Source of the DNA: Mycolicibacterium grossiae
Lineage (GTDB): Bacteria > Actinomycetota > Actinomycetes > Mycobacteriales > Mycobacteriaceae
NCBI RefSeq assembly: GCF_008329645.1
Contig: NZ_CP043474.1
Location: 2,170,001 to 2,234,000 of the forward strand
DNA: 64,000 nucleotides
Direction: 5' to 3'
The position numbers and the translations under genes are program-made. How positions within the stretch are numbered: the first letter of the stretch is position 1; each line of letters opens with the position of its first letter. The notes under the pieces were generated by a model. That model worked only from the letters and a program-made list of their open reading frames with translations. It ran no database searches and had not been told where the DNA came from. This document shows positions 17,966 to 26,524 of the stretch, piece by piece.

Positions 17966-18068
17966 CCGATAGGTCGTGGATCGGCGGCGTCGTCTGACAA
18001 CGAGTGCACGGGCGGCGGACAGCCGTGCCACAGCGAGTTCACCGACCATCGGGGTCGTGCACCGCCGA

Positions 18069-18425
18069 TCAGGCGCGGCGACGCCGCGGCCTCTCGACCG
18101 CCGACTCGCCGCGTCGACCACGCACCCCGGCATGCAGCAGGTCGATGACGCTGGGGTCCTCGACGACGTACACGCGACGCTTGCCGTCGCGCTGATCGCG
18201 TACCAGCCCCGCCAGTTTCAGCTTGTTGAGGTGATGACTCACGGTGGCGAGGCTCTGTCCAGTCTCCTCGGCCAGGGTGCCGACGTCGCGGGCGTCCTGG
18301 GCCAGCAGCCAGAGGATGTGGACCCGCACCGGCGTCGCCAGCATGGCGAACATCCCGGCGACGTCCTGCAGCAAGCGGGCATCGGGAACGTCGTCGTCCG
18401 ACCGTCGACTCCTGCTCACCGACAT
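18069..18425 (-). CDS. ArsR/SmtB-family winged-helix repressor
   Basis: 118 residues. 'MFAMLATPVRVHILWLLAQ' and 'LAEETGQSLATVSHHLNKLKLAGLVRDQRDGKRRVYVV' are the classic ArsR winged helix with its recognition helix. There are no cysteines, so an As/Cd-type thiolate sensor is excluded. Asp/His residues in the last helix ('DPSVIDLLHAGV') leave a nickel/cobalt/zinc-type site, or a non-metal signal, possible. The ATG at 18425 follows AAGGG by 8 bases; the longer frame upstream is arginine-rich shadow. It lies between the VWA-LCP operon and the divergent P-type ATPase, and is the natural candidate to bind the TCAA-N2-GATC-N2-TTGA sites. Confidence 0.85.
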   Translation of the reverse strand: MSVSRSRRSDDDVPDARLLQDVAGMFAMLATPVRVHILWLLAQDARDVGTLAEETGQSLATVSHHLNKLKLAGLVRDQRDGKRRVYVVEDPSVIDLLHAGVRGRRGESAVERPRRRRA

Positions 18426-18483
18426 CACTCGCCCTTCTCGCGTCGACCCCAGTGTGCGACGTCGTCGCCGCCGGCGCACGTCC

Positions 18484-18497
18484 CGCACCGCGGTGCG
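18484..18497 (+). promoter_or_regulatory. 14-bp perfect palindrome before the P-type ATPase
   Basis: CGCACCGCGGTGCG is perfectly self-complementary and lies between the divergent ArsR and P-type ATPase genes, 2 bases before the preferred GTG start. It could be an operator or an RNA hairpin masking the start. Short GC-rich palindromes are common in this genome, so confidence is low. Confidence 0.3.
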
Positions 18498-18499
18498 CG

Positions 18500-21097
18500 G
18501 TGAGCGGCTCGGCGCGGGCGGTCTCCGGGTCACCGTCCGCCGACGAGCGTTTCCGGGCGCTGGCGCTGTCCACCGATTTCGCACTCTACAAGCAGAACTC
18601 GTCGACACCCCGCGGCCTCACCGAGGACGAGGCGGCCGAACGACTCGCCCGGTTCGGCGAGAACCGCGCGCCCGACGGGGATGACGCGTCCCTGCGCGTC
18701 CGCGCCGTCGTGGCCGTCCGCAGTCCGTTCGTGGTGCTGCTCGCGGTGCTCGGCGCCGTCTTCGCGACTCTTGGCGATCTCCGCGGCACCGTCATCGTCG
18801 CGCTGGTGGTGCTCACGGCCGTCACCCTGCGCTGCTGGCACCACGGACGGTCGTCGCGGGCCGTCCGCGCACTCCGCGACCGTCAGCACCGTACGGCGAC
18901 GGTCCGCCGGCGGTGGAGCGCCGACGCCCAGCCCGCTGCCCGCGAGGTGCCGCTCGAGGACGTCGTGCCCGGCGACGTCGTGATCCTCGAGGCGGGCGAC
19001 CGGGTACCGGCGGACGTGCGGCTGGTGGCGGCGGTCGGGCTGTCGGTGGATCAGTCGGTGGTCAGCGGCGAGAGCCGGCCGGTGGACAAGCATCCCGGCG
19101 AGGACGACACCGCGCCGACGGTGCCGGCGTTGTCGCGGCTGTGCCTCGCGGGCAGTGCCGTCGTCACGGGGACGGGAACCGGGGTGGTGGTGGCGACCGG
19201 CGCGGCGACGTACGCGGCCACCGTGCGCCGCGAGGTGGCCGTGCTACCGCGTCGGTCGAGCATCGATCTCGGCGTCCACTCGGTGGTGTGGACGCTGGTG
19301 CGGGCCATGCTGGTGATGGCCGCCGTCGTATTCGTCGTGCGCGGCGCGATCGACGGCGGCTGGACGCAGGCGGCGGTGCTCGCGGTGGCGGTCGCAGTCG
19401 GGCTGACTCCGGAGATGTTGCCGGTCATCGTGTCGGCGGCGCTCGGCGTGGGTGCGTCCCGGTTGGCCCGCCGTGAGGTGATCGTCGCGCGACTGGACGC
19501 CATCGGCGACCTCGGCGCCATGGACGTGCTGTGCGTCGACAAGACCGGCACGCTTACCGAGGACCGCGTGGTGTTCGCGCAGGCGATGGATGCCGGTGGC
19601 CTGCCCGATGCCCTGCCTGCGCGGTACGCCGCCACCGCCGTGCGGCTGCGTCAGGAATGCCACGGCCGGTTCGACGATGCTATCGCCGCGGCGGCGGACG
19701 GGCTGGTTCGGCATCCCGACGGCTACGGGCACGTCGACGAGGTGCCGTTCGCGCATCACCGCCGACGCGCCAGTGTCATCGTGCGCGAGCCGGGTGGCCG
19801 GGACCGGTTGATCTGCCACGGTGATCCCGACGTGCTGTTGGAGCGCTGCACGGCGCTGCGGACGGCCGGTGCAGTGACGGCGCTGACCGCCGAGCGACGG
19901 GCCGAGGCGCTGGCAGTCGTCGCCCGGGCCCACGCCGCGGGGCGTCAGGTGCTGGCGGTCGCGGTGCGCGCGACGGCGCCCCGCGTCGCCCGGTACGACG
20001 CCGACGACGAACGGGACATGGTGCTCGTCGGTTTCATCACCCTCGTCGACCCGGTGCGCACCGATGCGCCGGACGTGCTGGCCGAACTCGGCGGTCTCGG
20101 GGTGTCGGTGCGGATGCTCACGGGGGACGCACGCGCGGTCGCGGTGGACGTCGGACGCTGCGTCGGCATGCCCGTGGCGGGTGCGCTGTGCGGCCGGGAC
20201 CTGGACCGCATGGCGGACGACGAACTCGGCGCCGCGGTCGAATCGGTGGCGGTGTACGCCGAACTCACCCCCGCACACAAGCGGCGGATCGTCGACGCGC
20301 TGCGTGCCCGCGGCCTGGTCGTCGGGTTCCTCGGCGACGGTGTCAACGACATCGCGGCGCTGCGCGCGGCGGACGCCGGCATCGCCGCCGACACGGCGGG
20401 CGAGGCGGTGAAGGACGTCGCGGACGTCGTGCTGGTGCGCCCCAGCCTCGCCGTGCTCGCCGAGGCGGTGCGCGAGGGGCGTCGGACGCTGGTCACGGTG
20501 ATGACGTACGTGAAGATCACGGCGAGTTCGAACCTCGGCAACGCGATGTCGATCGTCGCGGCCGGCGTGCTGCTGCCCTTCGTCCCGATCTTGCCGGTGC
20601 AGCTGCTGGTGCAGAACCTGCTCTACGACGGTGCGCAGCTCGCCCTGGCCTGGGATCGGGTTGGCGATCACCGCATTCGCGCGCCGCGGCGGTTCCGGCC
20701 GGACGGGCTGCTGCGGTTCATGGTCACCTTCGGCGCGCTCAGCTCGGTCTTCGACGTGGTGACGTTCGTGGTGCTGTGGCGGATGTTCGGTGGTGCGCAC
20801 GATGCGGTGGCGTTCCGCACCGGGTGGTTCCTCGAGGGCCTGCTGTCTCAGCTGCTGGTGGTGCAGGTGCTGCGGCGCGGCGCGGGTGCCGGCCGCGCGC
20901 GGCGGCCGGCCGGCGTCGTGGTACTGGCCGCCGGCCTCGCTGCGGTGGTCGGGTGTCTGCTGCCGCTGAGCCCGCTGGCGAACCCGTTGCGCATGCAGCC
21001 CATCAGCCTCGGGTACGTGGGCGTCCTCGTCGGCATCCTGCTCGCGTACGGCGCGACCGCCGCGCTGGTGCTGCGCCTCTACCGGGAGCCCGCGTGA
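18500..21097 (+). CDS. mgtA: MgtA-like magnesium-translocating P-type ATPase (P3B family)
   Basis: 865 residues from the GTG at 18500 (an earlier GTG at 18452 would add 16). P-type motifs: 'SGES' in the actuator domain, 'GLTPEMLPVIV' in helix 4, phosphorylation site 'DKTGTLTED' near residue 347, and 'GDGVNDIAALRAADAG'. The 'SSNLGNAMSIVAAGVLLPFVPILPVQLLVQNLLYD' region (shown in parts: SSNLGN, PFVPILP, QNLLYD) is the MgtA-type C-terminal membrane signature. MgtA imports magnesium down its gradient using ATP. No MgtA leader or Mg riboswitch is seen. It is divergent from the ArsR gene, though no site A/C-like palindrome lies in that gap. Confidence 0.88.
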   Translation: MSGSARAVSGSPSADERFRALALSTDFALYKQNSSTPRGLTEDEAAERLARFGENRAPDGDDASLRVRAVVAVRSPFVVLLAVLGAVFATLGDLRGTVIVALVVLTAVTLRCWHHGRSSRAVRALRDRQHRTATVRRRWSADAQPAAREVPLEDVVPGDVVILEAGDRVPADVRLVAAVGLSVDQSVVSGESRPVDKHPGEDDTAPTVPALSRLCLAGSAVVTGTGTGVVVATGAATYAATVRREVAVLPRRSSIDLGVHSVVWTLVRAMLVMAAVVFVVRGAIDGGWTQAAVLAVAVAVGLTPEMLPVIVSAALGVGASRLARREVIVARLDAIGDLGAMDVLCVDKTGTLTEDRVVFAQAMDAGGLPDALPARYAATAVRLRQECHGRFDDAIAAAADGLVRHPDGYGHVDEVPFAHHRRRASVIVREPGGRDRLICHGDPDVLLERCTALRTAGAVTALTAERRAEALAVVARAHAAGRQVLAVAVRATAPRVARYDADDERDMVLVGFITLVDPVRTDAPDVLAELGGLGVSVRMLTGDARAVAVDVGRCVGMPVAGALCGRDLDRMADDELGAAVESVAVYAELTPAHKRRIVDALRARGLVVGFLGDGVNDIAALRAADAGIAADTAGEAVKDVADVVLVRPSLAVLAEAVREGRRTLVTVMTYVKITASSNLGNAMSIVAAGVLLPFVPILPVQLLVQNLLYDGAQLALAWDRVGDHRIRAPRRFRPDGLLRFMVTFGALSSVFDVVTFVVLWRMFGGAHDAVAFRTGWFLEGLLSQLLVVQVLRRGAGAGRARRPAGVVVLAAGLAAVVGCLLPLSPLANPLRMQPISLGYVGVLVGILLAYGATAALVLRLYREPA

Positions 21098-21110
21098 CAC
21101 CACGGACAGC

Positions 21111-21153
21111 CCACTGCGGTGGGGCCGCGCCGTGCGCGATCCCACCGCAGTGG
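21111..21153. terminator. Strong bidirectional hairpin between convergent mgtA and car
   Basis: A perfect 13-bp stem (21111-21123 with 21141-21153; CCACTGCGGTGGG and its complement) encloses a 17-base loop, in the 66-bp gap between two convergent genes. There is no U-tract on the plus strand beyond 'tt', which is usual for mycobacterial terminators. Confidence 0.7.
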
Positions 21154-21163
21154 TTCTCGAGGA

Positions 21164-24100
21164 TCAGAGCAGGCCCAGCAGCTCCAGGTCGGTGACGTAC
21201 TTGACGATCACCGGGGCGGACAGGTGCGGAATGTCCTTGTCCGGGCCGATCTTCGCCTCCTGCACGGCCGCGCGGAAGTGGTCCGCGGGCGCCAGCGACC
21301 CGTTCACCGGGTGCTCGGGACGCTGGTAGTTGTGCAGCAGCGGGATCAACGACGCCTGGCGCTGCTTCTCCGGCAGCGCACGCAGCGCCGTGGAGAACCG
21401 GTCCAGCCACTGGTCGTATCCGGGCACCCGGGTGATCGGGTAGCCGGCGTCGACGAGCCAGTCGACGAACGTGTCCATGCTGATGCCGTCGTCGTACGGG
21501 TTCATCACGTGGTAGGTCTCGAAGCCCTCGGTCACGTTGGCGCCCAGGGTGGAGATCGCGTCGGCGATGAACTCGACCGGCAGGCCGTCGTAGTGCGCCC
21601 GCTGCCGGCTGCCGCCGGCGTCCAACTCGTAGAACGAGTTCGGCGCGATGCCCGTCGCGACCAGCGAGAGCATCATGCGGGTGAACATGTCCGGCACGTT
21701 GAGCTGTCCGGCGTAGGTGGTGTCCGCCATGATCATGTCGCAGCGGAACACCGAGGCCGGCAGGCCGTAGTGCTCGTTGGCCTCGCGCAGCAGGACCTCA
21801 CCGGCCCACTTGCTGTTGCCGTAGCCGTTGGCGTAGCCGTCGTTGACTGGGCGGGTGGCGCTCATCTGCCGGACGTCGGTCTCCTCGACGAAGGTGCCCG
21901 GCGTGATGCTGTCGCCGACGCCGATGGTCGAGACGTAGACGAAGGGCTTGATCCGCGTGGTCAGCGCGATGCGGATCAGCTCGGCGGTGCCGACGACGTT
22001 GGGGCCGAACAGCTGGCTGTAGGGCAGTACGTGGTTCACCAGGGCGGCCGGGTCGACGATGAGGTCGACGGTGTCGGCCAGCCGCTGCCAGTCCTGCTGC
22101 GACTGGCCGAGATTGGCCTCTCCCTTGTCGCCGGCGAGCACCTCGAGGTGGTCGGCCGCCAGCTCCCGGTAGTGCGCCAGCAGCGTCGGGTCGCCGCTGT
22201 CGAACGTGGCGTCCAGCCGGGCGCGGGCAGCGTCGTCGTCCTTCGCACGGACCAGGGCGATGACCTTGCCGTCGACCAGGTCCATCCGCTCCAGCCACTG
22301 CAGCGCCAGGTAGCGGCCGAGGAAGCCGGTCGCGCCGGTGAGCAGCACGGTGCGGACCTCGCGGGCCGGGCCGGGCAGCGACGGTGCGGCCGCCAGCGTG
22401 GCCTCGTCGAGGAACTTGTCTAGCGTCAGCTCGGAGGCGTGCACCTCGGTGGCGTCGCGGCCGTGCACGGCGTCATAGGTGGGCCGCTTGGACCCGCCGC
22501 CGAGCTGCGCCTCGACGTAGGCGGCGATCGACGCGAGGTCGCTGGCCGGGCTGACGATCACGCCGACCGGCACGTCGACGGCGAAGATGTCGTTGAGCAG
22601 GTTCGCGAACGTCAACGCGGACAACGAGTCTCCGCCCAGATCGGTGAACTGGGCGTCACCGGCGAGGTCGGTCGACGCGGCGCCGAGCAGCGCGCCCGCG
22701 GCCTTGGCGACGGTCTCGAGCACCGGGCGGTTGGCGCCGTCGGCGCGCAGCTCGCGCAGCACGTCGGCCTGGCCGTCGGCGAGGTCGATGTAGAGCTGCT
22801 CGAGTTCCGGTCCGTAGCGCGCCTTGAGCTGCGGCCGGGCCAGCTTGCGGATGCCGGTCAGCAGACCGTTCTCCAGCGTGAACGGCGTCGTCTCCACCAG
22901 GAAGTCACGGGGGATCTCGAACGACTGCAGGCCGGCCTCGCGAGCGATGCTCTGCAGCGCCTCGGCCAGCACCGGCTTGACGGCCTCGACGTCGCCACCT
23001 ACCGACGCGAGTGCGTCGTCGGTCGGGACGATGACGGCCAGCACGTAGGAGCGAGCGCTGTTGCCGTGCACGAAGATCTGCCGAATGGCGGGGTGTCCGC
23101 CGTAGGCCGCCTCGAGCTTGGAGACGGTGACGAACTCGCCCTGGGACAGCTTGAGCACGTTGTTGCGGCGGTCGACGTAGGTGAGCTGATCGGGTCCGAT
23201 CTCGGCCATGACGTCGCCGGTGTGGTACCAGCCCTCGTCGTCGAACAGCTCGGCGGTGATCTCGGGGCGCTTGTAGTAGCCGGGGATCAGGTCGCGCGAC
23301 TTGAGGTACAGCTCGCCGCGGGGGTACGGCCGGTCGGTGGCGTAGTAGCCGAGTTCGGGGACGTCGACGAGCTTGTAGTCCAGCACCGGCGGGCGGCGCA
23401 GGGTGTCGTCGACGAGGACGACGCCGTCCTCGGTGGAGCCGTAGCCGTTGATGAGGTGGATGTCGAGGAAGTCCTCGGCCCAGGCGCGCAGCTCGGGGGA
23501 GATGGGCGCGGAACCCGTCATCGCCGAGAACTGCCGTCCGCCGAGCATCTTCTCGCGCTGCTCGGCGAGCACCTGCTGCTCGACCTCGTCGCGGTCCGCG
23601 CCGTCGGTCAGGCGGCGGTCGACCATGCTCTGGATCTCCTGGAACAGCATCTCCCAGATGCGGGGGACCAGGTCGAGCTTGGTGGGACGTACCAGGGCGA
23701 GGTCGTCGAGCAGCGTGGAGAGGTCGCTCTTGGCGGCGAAGTAGGCGGTGCCGCCCGCGCCGAGCGAGGAGTAGAGGATGACGCGGCCCATGACGTGGCT
23801 GATCGGCATGAAGTTGAACGTGATCGCAGGCAGCTTGCCCTCGGTGTCCCACTCGGGGGCGAACCAGCCGCGCCAGCAGTTGGCCATCAGCCGGTCGGTG
23901 TACATGGCGCCCTTGGGGGTGCCGGTGCTGCCCGAGGTGTAGATGAGCAGGCGCAGGTCGTCGTCGTGGCTGCGGACGATCTCCGGGCCGTCGGTGTGCT
24001 TGGGGCCGGCGGCGATGACGTCGGCGAGCGCCTCGACGGTGACCTGCTTCTCGGCTAGGCGGGCGTTGGCGGCCTCGACGGCCTCGCGGTGGTCGGTGAC

Positions 24101-24685
24101 CTGCGGGTGGTAGTCGAAGACGATGACGCGCTGCGGCGCGTAGGCGGTGAGCGCGAGTTCGACGGCGTCGGCGAGGTGGTCGACGCTGGAGAGGATCACG
24201 ACGGGCTCGGTCTCGACGAGGATCGGGTGCAGCTGCGCGACGGGGGCGCTGGTCTGCAGGGGGACCGCGACGGCGCCGGCGATGGACAGCGCCATGTCGA
24301 CGATCGCGTAGTCGGGGCTGTTGAAGCCGAGCGTGGCGACGCGGTCGCCGGGCTGGACGGGGTTGCCGGCGAGTGAGTCGGCGAGCGCCTTGATGCGGGT
24401 CCAGGTCTGGCCGTAGGTGATGGTGTCGAAGCGGGGCTGGTACTCGACGACCGTGCGGCCGTCGGCGTCGGTGACGAACTCGACCGCGCGCTGGCCGAGG
24501 GCCGGGCGGTCGGCGTAGCGGGTCATGACGGTTCGGATGACGTCGGCGAGGACGGTGTCCTCGGCGTTGAGGGCGGCGGTGACTTCAGCGTCGGGTGCAG
24601 CGGCGATGAGTTGCGCGTCGCCAGAGGTCAATCGCTGGAAGCGGTCCTGAAGTCGCGCCTCGCGATCAGTGGCGGGAGCTGACAT
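21164..24685 (-). CDS. car: Carboxylic acid reductase (adenylation-carrier-reductase)
   Basis: 1173 residues, the length known for Mycobacterium and Nocardia CAR (FadD9). Adenylation domain with 'YTSGSTGTPKGAMY' and 'GYGSTEDG'; carrier domain with the phosphopantetheine serine in 'LGGDSLSALTFA'; C-terminal NADPH reductase with Rossmann 'LLTGATGFLGRYLALQWLE' and catalytic Tyr/Lys in 'YGNSKWAGE'. It reduces carboxylic acids to aldehydes with ATP and NADPH and needs a phosphopantetheinyl transferase, which is not encoded here. The ATG at 24685 has GAGGAG 7 bases upstream; a longer frame adds 16 unlikely residues. It is transcribed alone. Confidence 0.96.
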   Translation of the reverse strand: MSAPATDREARLQDRFQRLTSGDAQLIAAAPDAEVTAALNAEDTVLADVIRTVMTRYADRPALGQRAVEFVTDADGRTVVEYQPRFDTITYGQTWTRIKALADSLAGNPVQPGDRVATLGFNSPDYAIVDMALSIAGAVAVPLQTSAPVAQLHPILVETEPVVILSSVDHLADAVELALTAYAPQRVIVFDYHPQVTDHREAVEAANARLAEKQVTVEALADVIAAGPKHTDGPEIVRSHDDDLRLLIYTSGSTGTPKGAMYTDRLMANCWRGWFAPEWDTEGKLPAITFNFMPISHVMGRVILYSSLGAGGTAYFAAKSDLSTLLDDLALVRPTKLDLVPRIWEMLFQEIQSMVDRRLTDGADRDEVEQQVLAEQREKMLGGRQFSAMTGSAPISPELRAWAEDFLDIHLINGYGSTEDGVVLVDDTLRRPPVLDYKLVDVPELGYYATDRPYPRGELYLKSRDLIPGYYKRPEITAELFDDEGWYHTGDVMAEIGPDQLTYVDRRNNVLKLSQGEFVTVSKLEAAYGGHPAIRQIFVHGNSARSYVLAVIVPTDDALASVGGDVEAVKPVLAEALQSIAREAGLQSFEIPRDFLVETTPFTLENGLLTGIRKLARPQLKARYGPELEQLYIDLADGQADVLRELRADGANRPVLETVAKAAGALLGAASTDLAGDAQFTDLGGDSLSALTFANLLNDIFAVDVPVGVIVSPASDLASIAAYVEAQLGGGSKRPTYDAVHGRDATEVHASELTLDKFLDEATLAAAPSLPGPAREVRTVLLTGATGFLGRYLALQWLERMDLVDGKVIALVRAKDDDAARARLDATFDSGDPTLLAHYRELAADHLEVLAGDKGEANLGQSQQDWQRLADTVDLIVDPAALVNHVLPYSQLFGPNVVGTAELIRIALTTRIKPFVYVSTIGVGDSITPGTFVEETDVRQMSATRPVNDGYANGYGNSKWAGEVLLREANEHYGLPASVFRCDMIMADTTYAGQLNVPDMFTRMMLSLVATGIAPNSFYELDAGGSRQRAHYDGLPVEFIADAISTLGANVTEGFETYHVMNPYDDGISMDTFVDWLVDAGYPITRVPGYDQWLDRFSTALRALPEKQRQASLIPLLHNYQRPEHPVNGSLAPADHFRAAVQEAKIGPDKDIPHLSAPVIVKYVTDLELLGLL

Positions 24686-24784
24686 GTGATGTCTCCTCTG
24701 ACAATCGATATTCAGTTCGGGTGCAGTGAGCACGACGCTGTGCCCTACTCATCGAAAGTAAGATAGAGAACCTATGTATTCCTG

Positions 24785-24809
24785 TGAGTCTGCTGTCAGC
24801 GCAGGCTCA
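24785..24809. terminator. Possible terminator hairpin between the permease and car
   Basis: TGAGTCTGC pairs with GCAGGCTCA (9 bp, one G-U) around a 7-base loop. It lies 170 bases downstream of the APC permease stop and 100 bases upstream of the car start, in a 293-bp gap that otherwise shows no gene. It could end the permease transcript or sit in the car leader. Confidence 0.35.
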
Positions 24810-24978
24810 CCGACGGCGGCGACGGTGCCGTCGGCAACGCGCGGAGGCCGCGCCCACGCGACGCCGACCCCCTCACCAGGGCCGGACGCGGGCACTCGTC
24901 GAACCCGGCAAACACCGACGGGAGGCGTTCCCGAGCACCGATCGCCCGGGTGACGTTGCTCACCGCACCGGTCGGCGG

Positions 24979-26412
24979 CTACGCCGGCCGCGGCTCGCTC
25001 ACCGCGTCGGAGGCGAAGGCCTCCTTGATCTCCTTGGGGCCGAACGGCCAGGTGCGCTCGGTCCGGGCGTAGACGAGGAACGCGACGCACCCGATGGCGA
25101 CCCAGCCCAGCGACAGGCCGATCGACAGCCACGTCGCCGAGAAGTAGACGTAGACCCAGCCGAGGCCCGCGACGATCGTCGGCACCGGGTAGAGCCACTG
25201 CCGGTACGGGCGCACCAGGTTCGGCTGCCGGCGCCGCAGCACGACGATCGCGGCGACCTGGGCCAGCGACTGGATGATGAGCAGCGTCGCGACGGCGGCG
25301 TTGATGATGGTCGTCAACGTGAACAGCGAGCCGATGATCGTGATGACGCCCATGGCCAGGACGCCGTAGGTGGGCAGGTGCAGCCGGGGATGCAGGCGGC
25401 CGAAGACGGGCAGGAAGACCTTGTCGAGCGCGGCCTCGTACGGCACGCGCGACCCGCCGAGCAGTCCGGCGAACACCGAGCCGACGGCCGCGACGACGAT
25501 CAGGCCGGTGATGATCTGCGCGGCGGTCGAGCCCCACGCCTGTTCCAGCACCGTCGAGGCGACCGACGTCGCGGTCTTGAGTTCCTCGAGCGGGATCGAG
25601 CCGAGCACGCCGATCTGCAGCAGGAAGTACAGGCTCATGATGCCGAGGATCGCGGCGACGATGGACCGCGGGATCGTGCGGCCGGGGTTGCGCATCTCGC
25701 CGCCGAGGTAGGCGGTGGTGTTGTAGCCGAGGTAGTCGTAGACGGCGATGATGAGGCCGGCGCCGAGCCCGGCCCAGAAGGTGCCGTGGCCGCCGAAGGC
25801 GCCGGGGGTGAACGCGAACGCCTGCGCGGCGCTGAAGTGGCTGAAGGCGGCGACGATCGTGCTGAGCACCGCGACGAGCATCACCACGAACAGCACCGTG
25901 GTGAGCTTGCCGATCTGACCGATCTTGCGGAACAGCGCCACCATGATCAGCAGTGTGATGCCGACGCCGATCACCTTGCCCAGCGCGGTGTTTCCCGACG
26001 CGTCGGTGACGCCGGGGATCAAATAGCCGAGGTACTGGACCAGGCCGATGATGCCGGTGCTCATGATGAGCGGGATGAACAGCACCGCGCTCCACACGAA
26101 GAGGAACGGCATCAGCCGGCCGGTGCGGTACTGGAACGCCTCGCGCAGGTAGATGTAGGTGCCGCCGGCGCCGGGCATCGCGGCGCCGAGTTCGGCCCAG
26201 ATGAGGCCGTCGGCGAGGGACAGGATTGCCCCGATGATCCAGCCGAACATCGCCTCGGGCCCGCCGATGGTGGCGACCATGGCGGGGATCGTGACGAACG
26301 GACCGATGCCGCACATCTGCGTCATGTTGATCGCGGTGGCCTGCAGGGGGCCGATCTGTCGTTCGAGCGTGGGCTGCGCGGACGCGTCGGCACCGGTCGA
26401 GGGTGAAGTCAC
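24979..26412 (-). CDS. APC-superfamily amino acid/amine permease
   Basis: 477 residues with twelve predicted helices. The opening 'LQATAINMTQMCGIGPFVTIPAMVATIGGPEAMFGW' and 'WAELGAAMPGAGGTYIYLREAF' are typical APC-family helices 1-2. Proton-coupled uptake of an amino acid or amine is the family role; the substrate is not deducible. GTG at 26412 follows GGAGGAGG. It is divergent from a ROK repressor-nagB operon across a 112-bp gap with a 19-bp palindrome, suggesting that it is controlled by the ROK protein and may feed amino-sugar-related metabolism. Confidence 0.85.
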   Translation of the reverse strand: MTSPSTGADASAQPTLERQIGPLQATAINMTQMCGIGPFVTIPAMVATIGGPEAMFGWIIGAILSLADGLIWAELGAAMPGAGGTYIYLREAFQYRTGRLMPFLFVWSAVLFIPLIMSTGIIGLVQYLGYLIPGVTDASGNTALGKVIGVGITLLIMVALFRKIGQIGKLTTVLFVVMLVAVLSTIVAAFSHFSAAQAFAFTPGAFGGHGTFWAGLGAGLIIAVYDYLGYNTTAYLGGEMRNPGRTIPRSIVAAILGIMSLYFLLQIGVLGSIPLEELKTATSVASTVLEQAWGSTAAQIITGLIVVAAVGSVFAGLLGGSRVPYEAALDKVFLPVFGRLHPRLHLPTYGVLAMGVITIIGSLFTLTTIINAAVATLLIIQSLAQVAAIVVLRRRQPNLVRPYRQWLYPVPTIVAGLGWVYVYFSATWLSIGLSLGWVAIGCVAFLVYARTERTWPFGPKEIKEAFASDAVSEPRPA

Positions 26413-26438
26413 GGCGCACCTCCTCCGAAGTTTCGTTT

Positions 26439-26457
26439 GTTAGGAAAGTTTCTTAAC
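26439..26457. promoter_or_regulatory. Palindromic operator candidate for the ROK repressor
   Basis: GTTAGGAAAGTTTCTTAAC is a 19-bp near-perfect dyad (symmetric except one pair around the central base). It sits in the only gap between the divergent permease and ROK genes and stands out as AT-rich in a GC-rich region. The position fits autoregulation plus control of the permease. Confidence 0.6.
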
Positions 26458-26524
26458 ATACTCGGCGCGAGTGTGCGAGAGTTCGGACGACGAGGTCCGC
26501 GGGCGAAAGCGACGGGAGGTGACG

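Noticed and set aside
19244..21145. 633-codon minus-strand frame opposite mgtA
   Set aside because: Arginine/histidine-rich shadow of the P-type ATPase.
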